DNA of 64,000 nucleotides from Mycolicibacterium porcinum (GTDB lineage Bacteria > Actinomycetota > Actinomycetes > Mycobacteriales > Mycobacteriaceae), in contig MVIG01000008.1 of assembly GCA_002086835.1 (NCBI GenBank), positions 62,001-126,000 on the forward strand, read 5' to 3'. Below the pieces are notes generated by a model that did not search any database, was not told where the DNA came from, and worked only from the letters and a program-made list of their open reading frames with translations. Numbering within the stretch: position 1 is the first letter of the stretch; each line of letters opens with the position of its first letter. Below, piece by piece: positions 1 through 9,680 of this stretch. Both the position numbers and the translations under genes were made by a program.

Positions 1-22
1 GAAGCCGACAGATAAGACTGGT

Positions 23-58
23 GCGCCGATGCCGCGGTTTCGGGTACGGCATCGGCGC
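23..58. terminator. Perfect 12-bp hairpin near left edge
   Basis: Positions 23-34 and 47-58 are perfect inverted repeats (GCGCCGATGCCG and its complement) around a 12-base loop. No T-tract follows. It lies about 175 bases beyond the end of the minus-strand gene at 234-668, so it may end that transcript or one entering from the left. The rest of 1-233 shows no convincing gene. Confidence 0.4.
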
Positions 59-233
59 GCGCCGTGGGCGCTTGCCCAGTCAATCGCATGTCGGGCCGGA
101 AAGGGAACCGCCCGTCGTGCACTGCTTTATCGAACAACAGTTCGACTGTGCCGTCAAGGACGATCCCAATCCGTGGGAACGCCGCGGTCGAGCCGCAGGC
201 AGGTCAGGTCACCACGCCCCGCGGACGGGTCAA

Positions 234-668
234 CTACCACTGACCGAGCTGGCAGCGCGGGCTGTACGGATGATCGTTCTGGACGGCGATCTGACCGTCC
301 ACGGCGATCTCGCAGTGCGCATTGGGCTCGGCCCGACCACCGTGCGTGGTGCTCGCGACGGTGAAGATGGCCCACTGCGGATCGGCGAGCGTGGTTTCGA
401 ACACCCACGGCGCGTCAGGACCGACGTTGACCGTCGCCTTCTGCAGGTACTTGTACGCGTCGGCGTTGTAGGCGTCTTTGCTCGCGGGCTGGGTCGTCAG
501 GTAATAGAGGTCGAACTCGTAGGGTGCGCCAGAGGTGAGCGTGTACTTGACCTTGTGGCCCTGGGCGTCCGGTTCCGCATACGACGTTGCGTTGGAGACC
601 GCCATACCCGCAGCTGCCAGAACCAGCGCCGCACCGACCGTGGTTGTCGCTTTTCGCATGTTCCTCAT
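234..668 (-). CDS. MmpS-like small secreted protein
   Basis: This is a 144-residue exported protein of unknown function. An N-terminal signal peptide (basic MRNMRK, hydrophobic stretch about 10-25, likely cleavage near SYA-EP) precedes a small beta-rich domain. That domain resembles the extracytoplasmic part of mycobacterial MmpS proteins: a V-x-Y strand, a PW motif near residue 90, and a paired-cysteine C-terminus (C-E-I-A-V-D-G ... R-C-Q-L). MmpS proteins normally carry a membrane anchor and sit beside an MmpL transporter. Here there is a cleavable-looking signal and no mmpL in view, so a role as a transport accessory is inference. An alternative ATG at 659 has a GAGG motif immediately upstream. 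It is transcribed away from urtA. Confidence 0.65.
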   Translation of the reverse strand: MRNMRKATTTVGAALVLAAAGMAVSNATSYAEPDAQGHKVKYTLTSGAPYEFDLYYLTTQPASKDAYNADAYKYLQKATVNVGPDAPWVFETTLADPQWAIFTVASTTHGGRAEPNAHCEIAVDGQIAVQNDHPYSPRCQLGQW

Positions 669-904
669 ATCGACGCAGGCTACCGCCTTGTTACAGGTGC
701 GACTAATGGGTGTGGCGACGTCCCGCCAACGGCAAACCAACTCGGCCTAGCTTGAGGTTAATTTGTTTGTCACACACAGACATTTCCCAGTAACAGCGGC
801 GCTCTAACGTCCCGATTCGACGCCCGCACAGGGCGTTCAACCTCTTGCACCGCCGCTGACACCGATCGGCCGAGAAGCGCTGCAATTCAAGGGAAAGGTC
901 GCCC

Positions 905-2173
905 ATGCGAGTTCCAGGACGTGCCCCGTTGCGTCGGTCTGCGCTTGCCGCAGGGAGTTTGATCGCCGCTACCAGCCTGCTCCTCGCCGGCTGCGGCAGC
1001 CGGGCGAGCGAAACCGACGCAGCAAACGCCGCCTCCTGTGTGGACACCTCCGGCCCGAAGATCAAAGTCGGATCGTTGAACTCGCTGTCAGGCACGATGG
1101 CCATTTCCGAGGTGACGGTGCGCGACGCGATCAAGCTCGCGGTCCAGGAAATCAACTCCAAGGGCGGCGTTCTGGGCAAACAGATCGACCTGATCGGCGA
1201 GGACGGGGCCTCCGAGCCGACGGTGTTCGCCGAGAAGGCCGAGAAGCTGATCAGCAGCGACTGCGTGGCCGCGGTGTTCGGCGGCTGGACCTCGTCGAGC
1301 CGCAAGGCCATGCTGCCCGTGTTCGAGAGCGCCAATGCCCTGCTGTACTACCCCGTGCAGTACGAGGGTCTTGAATCGAGCAAGAACATCTTCTACACCG
1401 GCGCCACCACCAACCAGCAGATCGTGCCGGCACTGGACTACCTCAAGGAGAAGGGCGTCAAGTCGCTCTACCTCGTGGGCAGCGACTATGTCTTCCCGCA
1501 GACGGCGAACCGGATCATCAAGGCGTACGCCAAAGAGAACGGCATCGAGATCAAGGGCGAGGACTACACCCCGCTGGGCTCGACCGACTTCTCCACCATC
1601 ATCAACAAGGTCCGCAGCGCCCACGCCGATGCCGTGTTCAACACGCTCAACGGCGACTCCAATGTGGCGTTCTTCCGGGAGTACAAGAACGTCGGCCTGA
1701 CGCCGCAAGAGATGCCCGTGGTCTCGGTCTCGATCGCCGAGGAAGAGGTCGGCGGGATCGGCGTGCAGAACGTCACCGGCCAACTCACCGCGTGGAACTA
1801 CTACCAGACCATCGACACCCCGGTGAACAACGCCTTCGTCAAGGCCTACAAGGACTTCGTCAAGGATCCCAAGAAGCCGACCTCCGATCCGATGGAAGCC
1901 GCCTACGTCTCGGTGTACCTGTGGAAGAACACCGTCGAGAAGGCGAAGTCGTTCGACGTGGCGGCGATCCAGGACAACGCCGACGGTGTCACCTTCGACG
2001 CCCCGGAGGGCAAGGTCACCATCGACGGCGAGAACCACCACATCACCAAGACCGCCCGGATCGGCGAGATCCGGCCCGACGGCCTGATCTACACCATCTG
2101 GGAGTCCAAGGGACCGATCGAACCGGATCCGTACCTGAAGTCCTACCCGTGGGCCGCAGGGCTGTCCGGGTGA
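905..2173 (+). CDS. urtA: Urea ABC transporter, substrate-binding lipoprotein UrtA
   Basis: UrtA captures urea outside the membrane and hands it to the UrtBC permease. The 422-residue product has a lipoprotein signal with lipobox L-L-A-G-C (Cys30), then a periplasmic-binding type I fold (Leu/Ile/Val-binding family) starting K-I-K-V-G-S-L-N-S-L-S-G-T. The stretch around F-G-G-W-T-S-S-S-R-K and Y-Y-P-V-Q-Y-E-G is typical of UrtA rather than amino-acid binders. It is the first gene of a five-gene operon in the canonical order urtABCDE. The upstream 669-904 region carries GTCAC (769-773) and GTAAC (790-794), a weak resemblance to a GlnR nitrogen-control site. The start is ATG, preceded by AAGGGAAAGG. 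Confidence 0.93.
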   Translation: MRVPGRAPLRRSALAAGSLIAATSLLLAGCGSRASETDAANAASCVDTSGPKIKVGSLNSLSGTMAISEVTVRDAIKLAVQEINSKGGVLGKQIDLIGEDGASEPTVFAEKAEKLISSDCVAAVFGGWTSSSRKAMLPVFESANALLYYPVQYEGLESSKNIFYTGATTNQQIVPALDYLKEKGVKSLYLVGSDYVFPQTANRIIKAYAKENGIEIKGEDYTPLGSTDFSTIINKVRSAHADAVFNTLNGDSNVAFFREYKNVGLTPQEMPVVSVSIAEEEVGGIGVQNVTGQLTAWNYYQTIDTPVNNAFVKAYKDFVKDPKKPTSDPMEAAYVSVYLWKNTVEKAKSFDVAAIQDNADGVTFDAPEGKVTIDGENHHITKTARIGEIRPDGLIYTIWESKGPIEPDPYLKSYPWAAGLSG

Positions 2174-2205
2174 GGCGAGCGTAGCGACGGAGAAAAAGAC
2201 ACCGC

Positions 2206-3090
2206 ATGGACATCCTGATCGGCCAGCTGGCAACGGGATTGAGCCTCGGCTCCATCCTGTTGCTCGCCGCGCTCGGCCTGTCCCTCACCTTCGGTCAGAT
2301 GGGCGTCATCAACATGGCGCACGGCGAATTCATCATGGCGGGCTGCTACACCGCCTACGTGGTGCAGCAGCTCATCACCAATGCCGGTGCCTCGCTGCTG
2401 ATATCCCTTCTGGTCGGGTTCCTCGTCGGCGGGGCCATGGGGGCACTACTGGAGGTGACCCTGATCCGGCGGATGTACCACCGGCCGCTGGACACCCTGC
2501 TGGTCACGTTCGGCGTCGGGCTGATCCTGCAACAGGTGGCCCGCGACATCTTCGGCGCTCCCGCGGTCAATGTCATTGCCCCGGAATGGCTGTCCGGTGG
2601 TGTCGAGATACTCGGCGCGGTGGTCCCCAAGACCCGGTTGTTCATCCTGGTGCTGGCCGTCATCTGTGTCACGGTGCTGGCGCTGGTTCTCAAGACCAGC
2701 CCGATGGGGCGCCGCATCCGGGCGGTGGTCCAGAACCGCGATCTGGCTGAAACCAGCGGCATCTCGTCACGCCGCACCGACATCACCACCTTCTTCATCG
2801 GCTCCGGGTTGGCCGCGGTGGCCGGCGTGGCACTGACGTTGATCGGCTCCACCAGTCCGACCATCGGCCAGAGCTTCCTGATCGATGCCTTCCTGGTGGT
2901 GGTGGTCGGCGGACTCGGCCAGATCAAGGGCACCGTGATCGCGGCGCTGGCCCTCGGTTTCCTGAACTCGTTCATCGAATACAGCACCACAGCGTCGCTG
3001 GCCAAGGTGATCGTGTTCGCCATCATCGTGATCTTCCTGCAGGTGCGCCCGCAAGGATTGTTCACGGTTCGGACCAGGAGTCTCGTATGA
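2206..3090 (+). CDS. urtB: Urea ABC transporter, permease UrtB
   Basis: This is one of two membrane subunits forming the urea channel. The 294 residues are largely hydrophobic with about eight predicted membrane segments and the LivH-like branched-chain permease fold (G-L-S-L-T-F-G-Q-M-G-V-I-N-M-A-H-G-E near the N-terminus, V-V-V-G-G-L-G-Q-I-K-G-T near the C-terminus). The N-M-A-H-G-E motif is characteristic of UrtB/LivH. It begins 32 bases after urtA and overlaps urtC by four bases, indicating translational coupling. Confidence 0.93.
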   Translation: MDILIGQLATGLSLGSILLLAALGLSLTFGQMGVINMAHGEFIMAGCYTAYVVQQLITNAGASLLISLLVGFLVGGAMGALLEVTLIRRMYHRPLDTLLVTFGVGLILQQVARDIFGAPAVNVIAPEWLSGGVEILGAVVPKTRLFILVLAVICVTVLALVLKTSPMGRRIRAVVQNRDLAETSGISSRRTDITTFFIGSGLAAVAGVALTLIGSTSPTIGQSFLIDAFLVVVVGGLGQIKGTVIAALALGFLNSFIEYSTTASLAKVIVFAIIVIFLQVRPQGLFTVRTRSLV

Positions 3091-4208
3091 CCATTCTCGG
3101 CCGCTGGCAGACCTGGGCCGGATTCGCGATCGCGGCGATCGTGCTGTTCGGAGTGGCACCCGCCCTCCTGTCGGACTTCCGGCTCAGCCTGCTGGGCAAG
3201 TTCCTGTGCTTTGCGATCGTGGCGGTGGGCATCGGATTGGCCTGGGGCCGTGGCGGAATGCTGGTGCTCGGGCAGGGCGTGTTCTTCGGCCTCGGTGGCT
3301 ACATGATGGGGATGCACCTCAAGATCGCCGACGCTCAGATCCGCGGACACGACGTGCCCGACTTCATGCAGATCGCCGGGGTGCGACAGCTGCCCGGCTA
3401 TTGGGAACCGTTCGCCTCCCCCGCCTTCGCGTTGTTGGCAATCCTGGTGGTGCCGACGGGAATCGCCGCACTGCTGGGCTTCGGCGTGTTCAAGCGCCGG
3501 GTCAAGGGCGCCTACTTCGCGATCCTGTCGCAGGCGCTGGCCGCCGCGCTGGCGATTCTGCTCGTCGGCCAGACCAGTCTGGGCGGCAGCAACGGATTGA
3601 CCAATTTCCGCACCTTCTTCGGGTTCAATCTCAACGATCCGGCCAACAAGCGGATGGTGTATTTCCTTGCGGCAGCCACGCTGTTGATCGTCGTCGCCCT
3701 GGTGCGTCAGCTGATGTACAGCCGCTACGGCGAGTTGCTGGTCGCCGTGCGCGACGGCGAGGAACGCGTGCGGTTCCTTGGTTACGACCCGGCCAACATC
3801 AAGGTCGTCGCCTACACCCTGGCCGCGCTGTTCGCCAGCATCGCCGGCGCCCTGTTCGTGCCGATCGTCGGGTTCATCGCGCCGTCCCAAGTCGGTATCG
3901 TGCCGTCCATCGCGTTCCTGATCGGGGTCGCGATCGGCGGGCGCACCACGCTGCTGGGCCCGGTCCTCGGCGCGATCGGCGTAGCCTGGGCGCAAACCCT
4001 GTTCTCCGAACGGTTTCCGTCCGGCTGGATCTACGCCCAGGGCCTGCTGTTCATCGTGGTGGTCGGATTCTTCCCGGCCGGCCTGGCCGGACTCGGCGTG
4101 CTGCTGTCCCGGTGGCGGCGCAATCGGGCGAGCGGGCCGAGTGCCGAGCAGTCCCAGCCTCAGACGGCTTCGGACACCGATACCGAGAAAGTAGGTGCCA
4201 CGTCGTGA
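3087..4208 (+). CDS. urtC: Urea ABC transporter, permease UrtC
   Basis: This is the second membrane subunit of the urea importer (LivM-like fold), 373 residues with about ten predicted membrane segments. Family hallmarks include W-G-R-G-G-M-L-V-L-G-Q-G near residue 55, G-V-F-K-R-R-V-K-G-A-Y-F-A-I-L-S-Q-A in the middle, and the loop R-D-G-E-E-R-V-R-F-L-G-Y that contacts the ATPases. A short charged, Ser/Gln/Thr-rich cytoplasmic tail ends the protein. It overlaps urtB (ATGA) and urtD (GTGA). Confidence 0.93.
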   Translation: MTILGRWQTWAGFAIAAIVLFGVAPALLSDFRLSLLGKFLCFAIVAVGIGLAWGRGGMLVLGQGVFFGLGGYMMGMHLKIADAQIRGHDVPDFMQIAGVRQLPGYWEPFASPAFALLAILVVPTGIAALLGFGVFKRRVKGAYFAILSQALAAALAILLVGQTSLGGSNGLTNFRTFFGFNLNDPANKRMVYFLAAATLLIVVALVRQLMYSRYGELLVAVRDGEERVRFLGYDPANIKVVAYTLAALFASIAGALFVPIVGFIAPSQVGIVPSIAFLIGVAIGGRTTLLGPVLGAIGVAWAQTLFSERFPSGWIYAQGLLFIVVVGFFPAGLAGLGVLLSRWRRNRASGPSAEQSQPQTASDTDTEKVGATS

Positions 4209-5020
4209 CCGAAACCGAGCAGGCTGCAGAGCTGCCCGAGCCGGTGGCCGGCGGCAACGCCGGCATGGGTGCGGAGTATCTGGAAGTCCGCGGTCTCACA
4301 GTCGATTTCGATGGGTTCAAGGCGGTCAGCGATGTCGACCTCACGCTGTTCCAGGGAGACCTGCGCTTCCTCATCGGACCGAACGGCGCAGGGAAGACGA
4401 CGGTCATCGACGCGATCACCGGCCTGGTGGGGGCCACCGGTTCGGTGAACAAGTCGGGTGTGGAGCTACTCGGCAAGCGGGTGCACCAGATCGCCCGGCT
4501 GGGCGTCGGCCGGACATTTCAGACCGCGAGCGTGTTCGAACAACTCACGGTGTTGCAGAACCTCGACATCGCCGCAGGGGCCGGCCGTTCGCCGTGGACC
4601 CTGCTGCGCCGGAGGCGTGGCGTCCTGCCCGCGATCGAGGACGCGCTCGAGACCACCGGGCTGGCGGACCTCGCCGACAAACCCGCGGGCGTGCTGGCTC
4701 ACGGCCAGAAGCAGTGGCTGGAAATCGGCATGCTGCTGGTACAGAACGCCGATGTGCTGTTGCTCGACGAGCCGGTGGCGGGGATGAGTCACGAGGAGCG
4801 CGAGGAAACCGGGAACCTGTTGCGCCGCATCGGCGGAACACGCACGGTGGTCGTCGTCGAGCATGACATGGATTTCATGCGGGCGTTCGCGACCTCGGTG
4901 ACAGTGCTGGCCCGCGGCCAGGTCATCGCCGAGGGTTCGGTGGCCGAGGTGCAAGCCAACCCCAAGGTCCAAGAGGTCTACCTCGGCACTGCCGCGGCCG
5001 GCGCGGAAGGAATCGCCTGA
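4205..5020 (+). CDS. urtD: Urea ABC transporter, ATP-binding protein UrtD
   Basis: This 271-residue ATPase powers urea import together with UrtE. Walker A is G-P-N-G-A-G-K-T-T (residues 58-66) and Walker B is V-L-L-L-D-E-P (about 184-190). The H-loop is V-V-E-H-D-M-D-F-M-R, typical of the LivG/UrtD branch. The signature segment reads L-A-H-G-Q-K-Q instead of L-S-G-G-Q, a known feature of UrtD-type subunits. The GTG start at 4205 overlaps the urtC stop by four bases. The same frame is open far upstream, but that part has no ABC features and overlaps urtC. Confidence 0.92.
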   Translation: MTETEQAAELPEPVAGGNAGMGAEYLEVRGLTVDFDGFKAVSDVDLTLFQGDLRFLIGPNGAGKTTVIDAITGLVGATGSVNKSGVELLGKRVHQIARLGVGRTFQTASVFEQLTVLQNLDIAAGAGRSPWTLLRRRRGVLPAIEDALETTGLADLADKPAGVLAHGQKQWLEIGMLLVQNADVLLLDEPVAGMSHEEREETGNLLRRIGGTRTVVVVEHDMDFMRAFATSVTVLARGQVIAEGSVAEVQANPKVQEVYLGTAAAGAEGIA

Positions 5021-5712
5021 TGCTCGAACTGCTCGATGTCCGAACCGGTTACGGCCGGTCCGAAGTGATCCACGGGGCGAGCATCGCGGTGCCGTCCGAC
5101 GGCGTCGCCGCGGTGATGGGTCACAACGGGGCGGGCAAGACAACCTTGCTGCGGGCGGCCGTCGGGTTGCTCAAATGCACTGCGGGCAAGGTGCTTTTCG
5201 CCGGTGAGGACATCACCAGGCTGCGCCCGAGTGCGCGGGTATCCCGTGGCCTGGCATACGTGCCCCAGGGTCAGCAGTCCTTCGGCCAGCTGACCACCGC
5301 CGAAAACCTTCAGGTGGTCGCCGATGGCCGCAAGAACGGCAAGGCCCTGATCGACGAGCAGCTGGACCTGTTCCCCGCCCTCAAGGAGCTGCTCAACCGG
5401 CGGGCGGGTCTGCTCTCGGGCGGGCAGCGGCAACAGCTGGCGATCGCCCGGGCGTTGATCACGAGCCCCAGGTGCCTGATCCTCGACGAGCCCACCGAGG
5501 GTATCCAGCCATCGGTGGTGGCCGAGATCGAAGCCGCGATCACCTCGCTGACCGCGCGGGGCGATCTGGGCGTGTTGCTGGTGGAGCAGCACATCGGGTT
5601 CGCGCTGGAATCCGCCCAGCGCTACTACATCCTGGAAGCCGGCCGCATCACGTCCAGCGGCTCCGGCGGTTCGACGTCAGAAGCCGACGTCCGCGCCGCC
5701 ATGGCCATCTGA
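5020..5712 (+). CDS. urtE: Urea ABC transporter, ATP-binding protein UrtE
   Basis: This is the second ATPase of the urea importer, 230 residues, LivF-like. Walker A is G-H-N-G-A-G-K-T-T (34-42), the signature is canonical L-L-S-G-G-Q-R-Q-Q, Walker B is C-L-I-L-D-E-P-T-E-G-I-Q-P-S, and the H-loop is L-L-V-E-Q-H. The E-G-I-Q-P-S sequence is typical of UrtE. The ATG overlaps the last base of the urtD stop (TGATG), so translation is coupled. It is the last gene of the operon and converges on hisS, only one base apart. Confidence 0.93.
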   Translation: MLELLDVRTGYGRSEVIHGASIAVPSDGVAAVMGHNGAGKTTLLRAAVGLLKCTAGKVLFAGEDITRLRPSARVSRGLAYVPQGQQSFGQLTTAENLQVVADGRKNGKALIDEQLDLFPALKELLNRRAGLLSGGQRQQLAIARALITSPRCLILDEPTEGIQPSVVAEIEAAITSLTARGDLGVLLVEQHIGFALESAQRYYILEAGRITSSGSGGSTSEADVRAAMAI

Positions 5713-5713
5713 C

Positions 5714-6979
5714 CTAGTGCGACAGGCGGGAAAGCACTTCGGCCACAACAGAATCGGCGGCGATGTCCACCTGCTCGCCGGTCGCCAGATCCTTGAGCCC
5801 GACGGTGCCCGCCTCGATGTCGCGGTCGCCGGCCACGAGCGCGTACTTGGCGCCTGATCGGTCTGCCGCCTTCATCGCGCCCTTGAGCCCGCGGTCGCCG
5901 TAGGCCAGGTCCACCCGCACCCCGCCGGCCCGCAGCCGGGCGGCCAGCTTGGCCAGCTCGAGTTTGGCGGCGTCGCCCAGCGGCACGCCGAACACCTCGA
6001 CGCCGCCGACACCGGTCACCGACTTGCCCTCGGCCTGCAGGGCCAGCAGCGTGCGATCGACACCGAGCCCGAAGCCGATCCCCGACACGTCCTGCCCGCC
6101 GAGCTGACTCATCAGGCCGTCATAGCGGCCACCGCCGCCGATGCCGGACTGCGCGCCCAACCCGTCGTGCACGAACTCGAAGGTGGTCTTGGTGTAGTAA
6201 TCCAACCCGCGCACCATGCGAGGGTTGATCACGTACGGCACACCGAGCGCGTCGAGGTGGGCCTGCACCACCTCGAAGTGGGCCTTGGCGCTGTCCGACA
6301 GGTGATCGAGCATCAGCGGCGCGTCGGCGGTCATCTCCCGCACGTGGGGCCGCTTGTCGTCGAGCACCCGTAGCGGGTTGATCTCGGCGCGCCGCCGGGT
6401 GTCCTCGTCCAGGTCGAGCTTGAACAGGAAGGCCTGCAACAGCTCCCGGTACGCCGGCCGGCAGGTGTCGTCGCCCAGGGAGGTGAGCTCGAGGCGGAAA
6501 CCGTCCAAGCCCAGCGACCGGAACCCGGCGTCGGCGATCGCGATCACCTCGGCGTCCAGCGCCGGATCGTCGACGCCGATGGCCTCCACTCCGACCTGCT
6601 GCAGCTGGCGGTAGCGCCCGGCCTGGGGTCGTTCGTAGCGGAAGAACGGTCCCGAGTAGCAGAGCTTGACCGGTAGTGCGCCCCGGTCCAGCCGATGCTG
6701 GATCACCGCGCGGATCACGCCGGCGGTGCCCTCGGGCCGCAGGGTCACCGAGCGATCTCCCCGGTCGGCGAACGTGTACATCTCCTTGGACACCACATCG
6801 GTGGATTCGCCCACCCCTCGGGCGAACAACGCGGTGTCCTCGAAGATCGGCAGCTCGATGTCGCCGTACCCAGCGCGCCGCGCCGCGGTCAGCAGGCCGT
6901 CCCGGACCGCCACGAACTGCGCCGACTCCGGCGGGAGGTAGTCAGGCACGCCCTTGGGCGCCTGGAATGCAGATGTCAC
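5714..6979 (-). CDS. hisS: Histidyl-tRNA synthetase
   Basis: HisS charges tRNA-His in the cytoplasm. The 421-residue product has the class II synthetase core: motif 2 around [13 protein letters not shown], the HisA motif [13 protein letters not shown], motif 3 [10 protein letters not shown], and a C-terminal anticodon-binding domain ([15 protein letters not shown]). Length matches bacterial HisRS. The start is a GTG overlapping the stop of the upstream metallo-hydrolase gene by four bases, so the two form an operon. Confidence 0.96.
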   Translation of the reverse strand: MTSAFQAPKGVPDYLPPESAQFVAVRDGLLTAARRAGYGDIELPIFEDTALFARGVGESTDVVSKEMYTFADRGDRSVTLRPEGTAGVIRAVIQHRLDRGALPVKLCYSGPFFRYERPQAGRYRQLQQVGVEAIGVDDPALDAEVIAIADAGFRSLGLDGFRLELTSLGDDTCRPAYRELLQAFLFKLDLDEDTRRRAEINPLRVLDDKRPHVREMTADAPLMLDHLSDSAKAHFEVVQAHLDALGVPYVINPRMVRGLDYYTKTTFEFVHDGLGAQSGIGGGGRYDGLMSQLGGQDVSGIGFGLGVDRTLLALQAEGKSVTGVGGVEVFGVPLGDAAKLELAKLAARLRAGGVRVDLAYGDRGLKGAMKAADRSGAKYALVAGDRDIEAGTVGLKDLATGEQVDIAADSVVAEVLSRLSH

Positions 6980-7659
6980 AGAGTCAAACCTTCGAGAAAC
7001 GGGTTGGTGCGGCGCTCGTGCCCGATGGTCGTGCGCGGGCCGTGTCCTGGTAATACCACGGTGTCGTCGTCGAGTACCAACAGCTTTGTCATGATCGAGG
7101 TGAGCAGGTCACGTCCGCTGCCACCGGGCAGGTCGGTGCGGCCCACCGAGGACCGGAACAGCGTATCGCCCGTGAACACCGTGTCAGCGGTGGAGCCCGG
7201 GAAGGTGTCCTCCCCGGCGACCCGGAACACCACCGATCCCCTCGTGTGTCCCGGCGTGTGGTCGACGGTCACCGACACACCACCGAAATCGAGGGTCTGG
7301 CCGTCGCGGTCCAACTCGACCAGCTGTCTGGGCTCGGAGAACAGCGCGCCGAACGCCATCTGGGCCAGCCGGGGCCCGAATCCCCTGATCGGGTCGGTCA
7401 GCATGAACCGGTCCTCGGGATGGATGTACACCGGGCAGCCGTAGGTGTCGGCCACCTTCTGTGCCGACCAGATGTGATCGACGTGGCCGTGCGTCAGCAG
7501 GACCGCCGCCGGGGTCAGGCGGTTCTCGTCGAGAATGCGGCGCAGCCGGTCAGTGGCCCGCTGGCCCGGGTCGACCACCACTGCGTCGGCCCCTGGCCGC
7601 TCGGCCAGCACGTAGCAGTTGCATGCCAGCATCCCGGCCGGAAATCCGGTAATGAACAC
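6976..7659 (-). CDS. Metallo-beta-lactamase fold hydrolase (glyoxalase II-like)
   Basis: This 227-residue cytoplasmic hydrolase has the metal-binding motif T-H-G-H-V-D-H (about 55-61). Further ligands are in [15 protein letters not shown] and the C-terminal L-P-G-H-G-P. The family includes hydroxyacylglutathione hydrolases; in mycobacteria, which lack glutathione, the thiol substrate is likely different. It corresponds to Rv2581c, next to hisS in M. tuberculosis. The GTG at 7659 (VFITGFPAG) was chosen because the homologous domain starts there; the frame upstream has no recognisable domain and is antisense to the cyclophilin gene. Confidence 0.85.
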   Translation of the reverse strand: MFITGFPAGMLACNCYVLAERPGADAVVVDPGQRATDRLRRILDENRLTPAAVLLTHGHVDHIWSAQKVADTYGCPVYIHPEDRFMLTDPIRGFGPRLAQMAFGALFSEPRQLVELDRDGQTLDFGGVSVTVDHTPGHTRGSVVFRVAGEDTFPGSTADTVFTGDTLFRSSVGRTDLPGGSGRDLLTSIMTKLLVLDDDTVVLPGHGPRTTIGHERRTNPFLEGLTL

Positions 7660-7779
7660 GGCCCCAGTTTCCCACGGCCACGCCCCCACCTGCGGTTCCC
7701 GCGGGTCGCAGACCCGGAGCCCAGGTCCGCCTGGCAGACTCGTCACCAATCCCGACCGCTCACAAGGAGGACTGCTGCG

Positions 7780-8655
<876 letters not shown>

Positions 8656-8667
8656 GGCAGGAGCCAT

Positions 8668-9669
8668 TTGACTGTCCCGCCCCCTTACGGCGGTTACCAG
8701 CCGGACCATCCCGATTACGCGCCGGGTCATCCGGTGGGATATCCGGCTGGTTATCCACCGTCTGCCCACACCAACGGCATGGCGGTCGCGGCACTGGTGT
8801 GCTCGGTCCTGTTCGCACCGCTGGGCATCCTGTTCGGACACATCTCGCTGTCACAGCTCAAACGCAGCGGTGAGCAGGGTCGCGGCATCGCGATCGCCGG
8901 CCTGGTCATCGGGTATGCGATGACCGCCCTGGCGATCGTGGCCGTGGTGCTGACCGTGGTGCTCGGTCTGATCGTCGTCAAGGCCGCCGAGAACATGCCG
9001 CGGCAGGAGCGTTACCCGGCCGCGCAGGGCTCAAGCCGGCAACTGCCCGCCTTCGCACCGCCCCCGAACCTCGGGGCCAACTGTCAGTACCCGGCGACCA
9101 CCGCACCGGCGATCAAGCCGGCCACCCCGCCGCGCTCCGGCCCGGTGCCGACCGAACCGGCCACGGTGGAAGCCGGAATCGTCACCGATCGCGGCAGCAT
9201 CGGACTCAACCTGGCCAACGGCAAGGCGCCGTGCACGGTGAACAATTTCGCCAGCCTGGCCTTCCAGGGATTCTTCGACGGCACTGAATGCCACCGGCTG
9301 ACCACCGGAGCTCTCGCGGCGCTGCAGTGCGGTGACCCGTCGGGCACCGGAACAGGTGGGCCCGGTTACCGATTCCCGAACGAGTACCCCACGAACCAGT
9401 ACCGGCTCTCCGACCCCGCGGTGAAAGAACCCGTGGTCTATCCACGCGGAACGGTGGCGATGGCCAACTCCGGGCCGGGCACCAACGGCAGCCAGTTCTT
9501 CCTGGTGTACGAAGATTCGCTGCTTCCGCCGACGTATACGGTGTTCGGCACCATCGACAAGACCGGCCTGGCCACCCTCGACGCGATCGCCGACGGCGGC
9601 GTTGCCGACGGAAGTGACGACGGCAAGCCCGCCACACCGGTGACAATCAGATCGGCCAGCGTGGGCTGA
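8668..9669 (+). CDS. Second cyclophilin with DUF4190 membrane domain
   Basis: This is a tandem paralogue of the preceding isomerase, 333 residues. It differs in its N-terminus: a Pro/Tyr/Gly-rich cytoplasmic stretch (P-P-P-Y-G-G-Y-Q-P) is followed by a DUF4190-type double membrane hairpin (about 35-108). The cyclophilin domain keeps the same four cysteines and the G-T-V-A-M-A-N-S-G-P-G-T-N-G-S-Q-F-F-L-V motif, so activity is likely. The TTG start is preceded by GCAGGAG. It begins 12 bases after ppiB, so they are co-transcribed, and converges with rel 11 bases away. Confidence 0.86.
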   Translation: MTVPPPYGGYQPDHPDYAPGHPVGYPAGYPPSAHTNGMAVAALVCSVLFAPLGILFGHISLSQLKRSGEQGRGIAIAGLVIGYAMTALAIVAVVLTVVLGLIVVKAAENMPRQERYPAAQGSSRQLPAFAPPPNLGANCQYPATTAPAIKPATPPRSGPVPTEPATVEAGIVTDRGSIGLNLANGKAPCTVNNFASLAFQGFFDGTECHRLTTGALAALQCGDPSGTGTGGPGYRFPNEYPTNQYRLSDPAVKEPVVYPRGTVAMANSGPGTNGSQFFLVYEDSLLPPTYTVFGTIDKTGLATLDAIADGGVADGSDDGKPATPVTIRSASVG

Positions 9670-9680
9670 GCCGACCGGCG

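Noticed and set aside
21..755. 244-codon plus-strand open frame at the left edge
   Set aside because: It is rich in Arg/Gly without domains and overlaps the minus-strand secreted protein, which has a signal peptide and family features.
2355..3995. 546-codon minus-strand open frame across urtB-urtC
   Set aside because: It is antisense to two clear permease genes, has no domain and no ribosome-binding site. Shadow of GC-rich codon usage.
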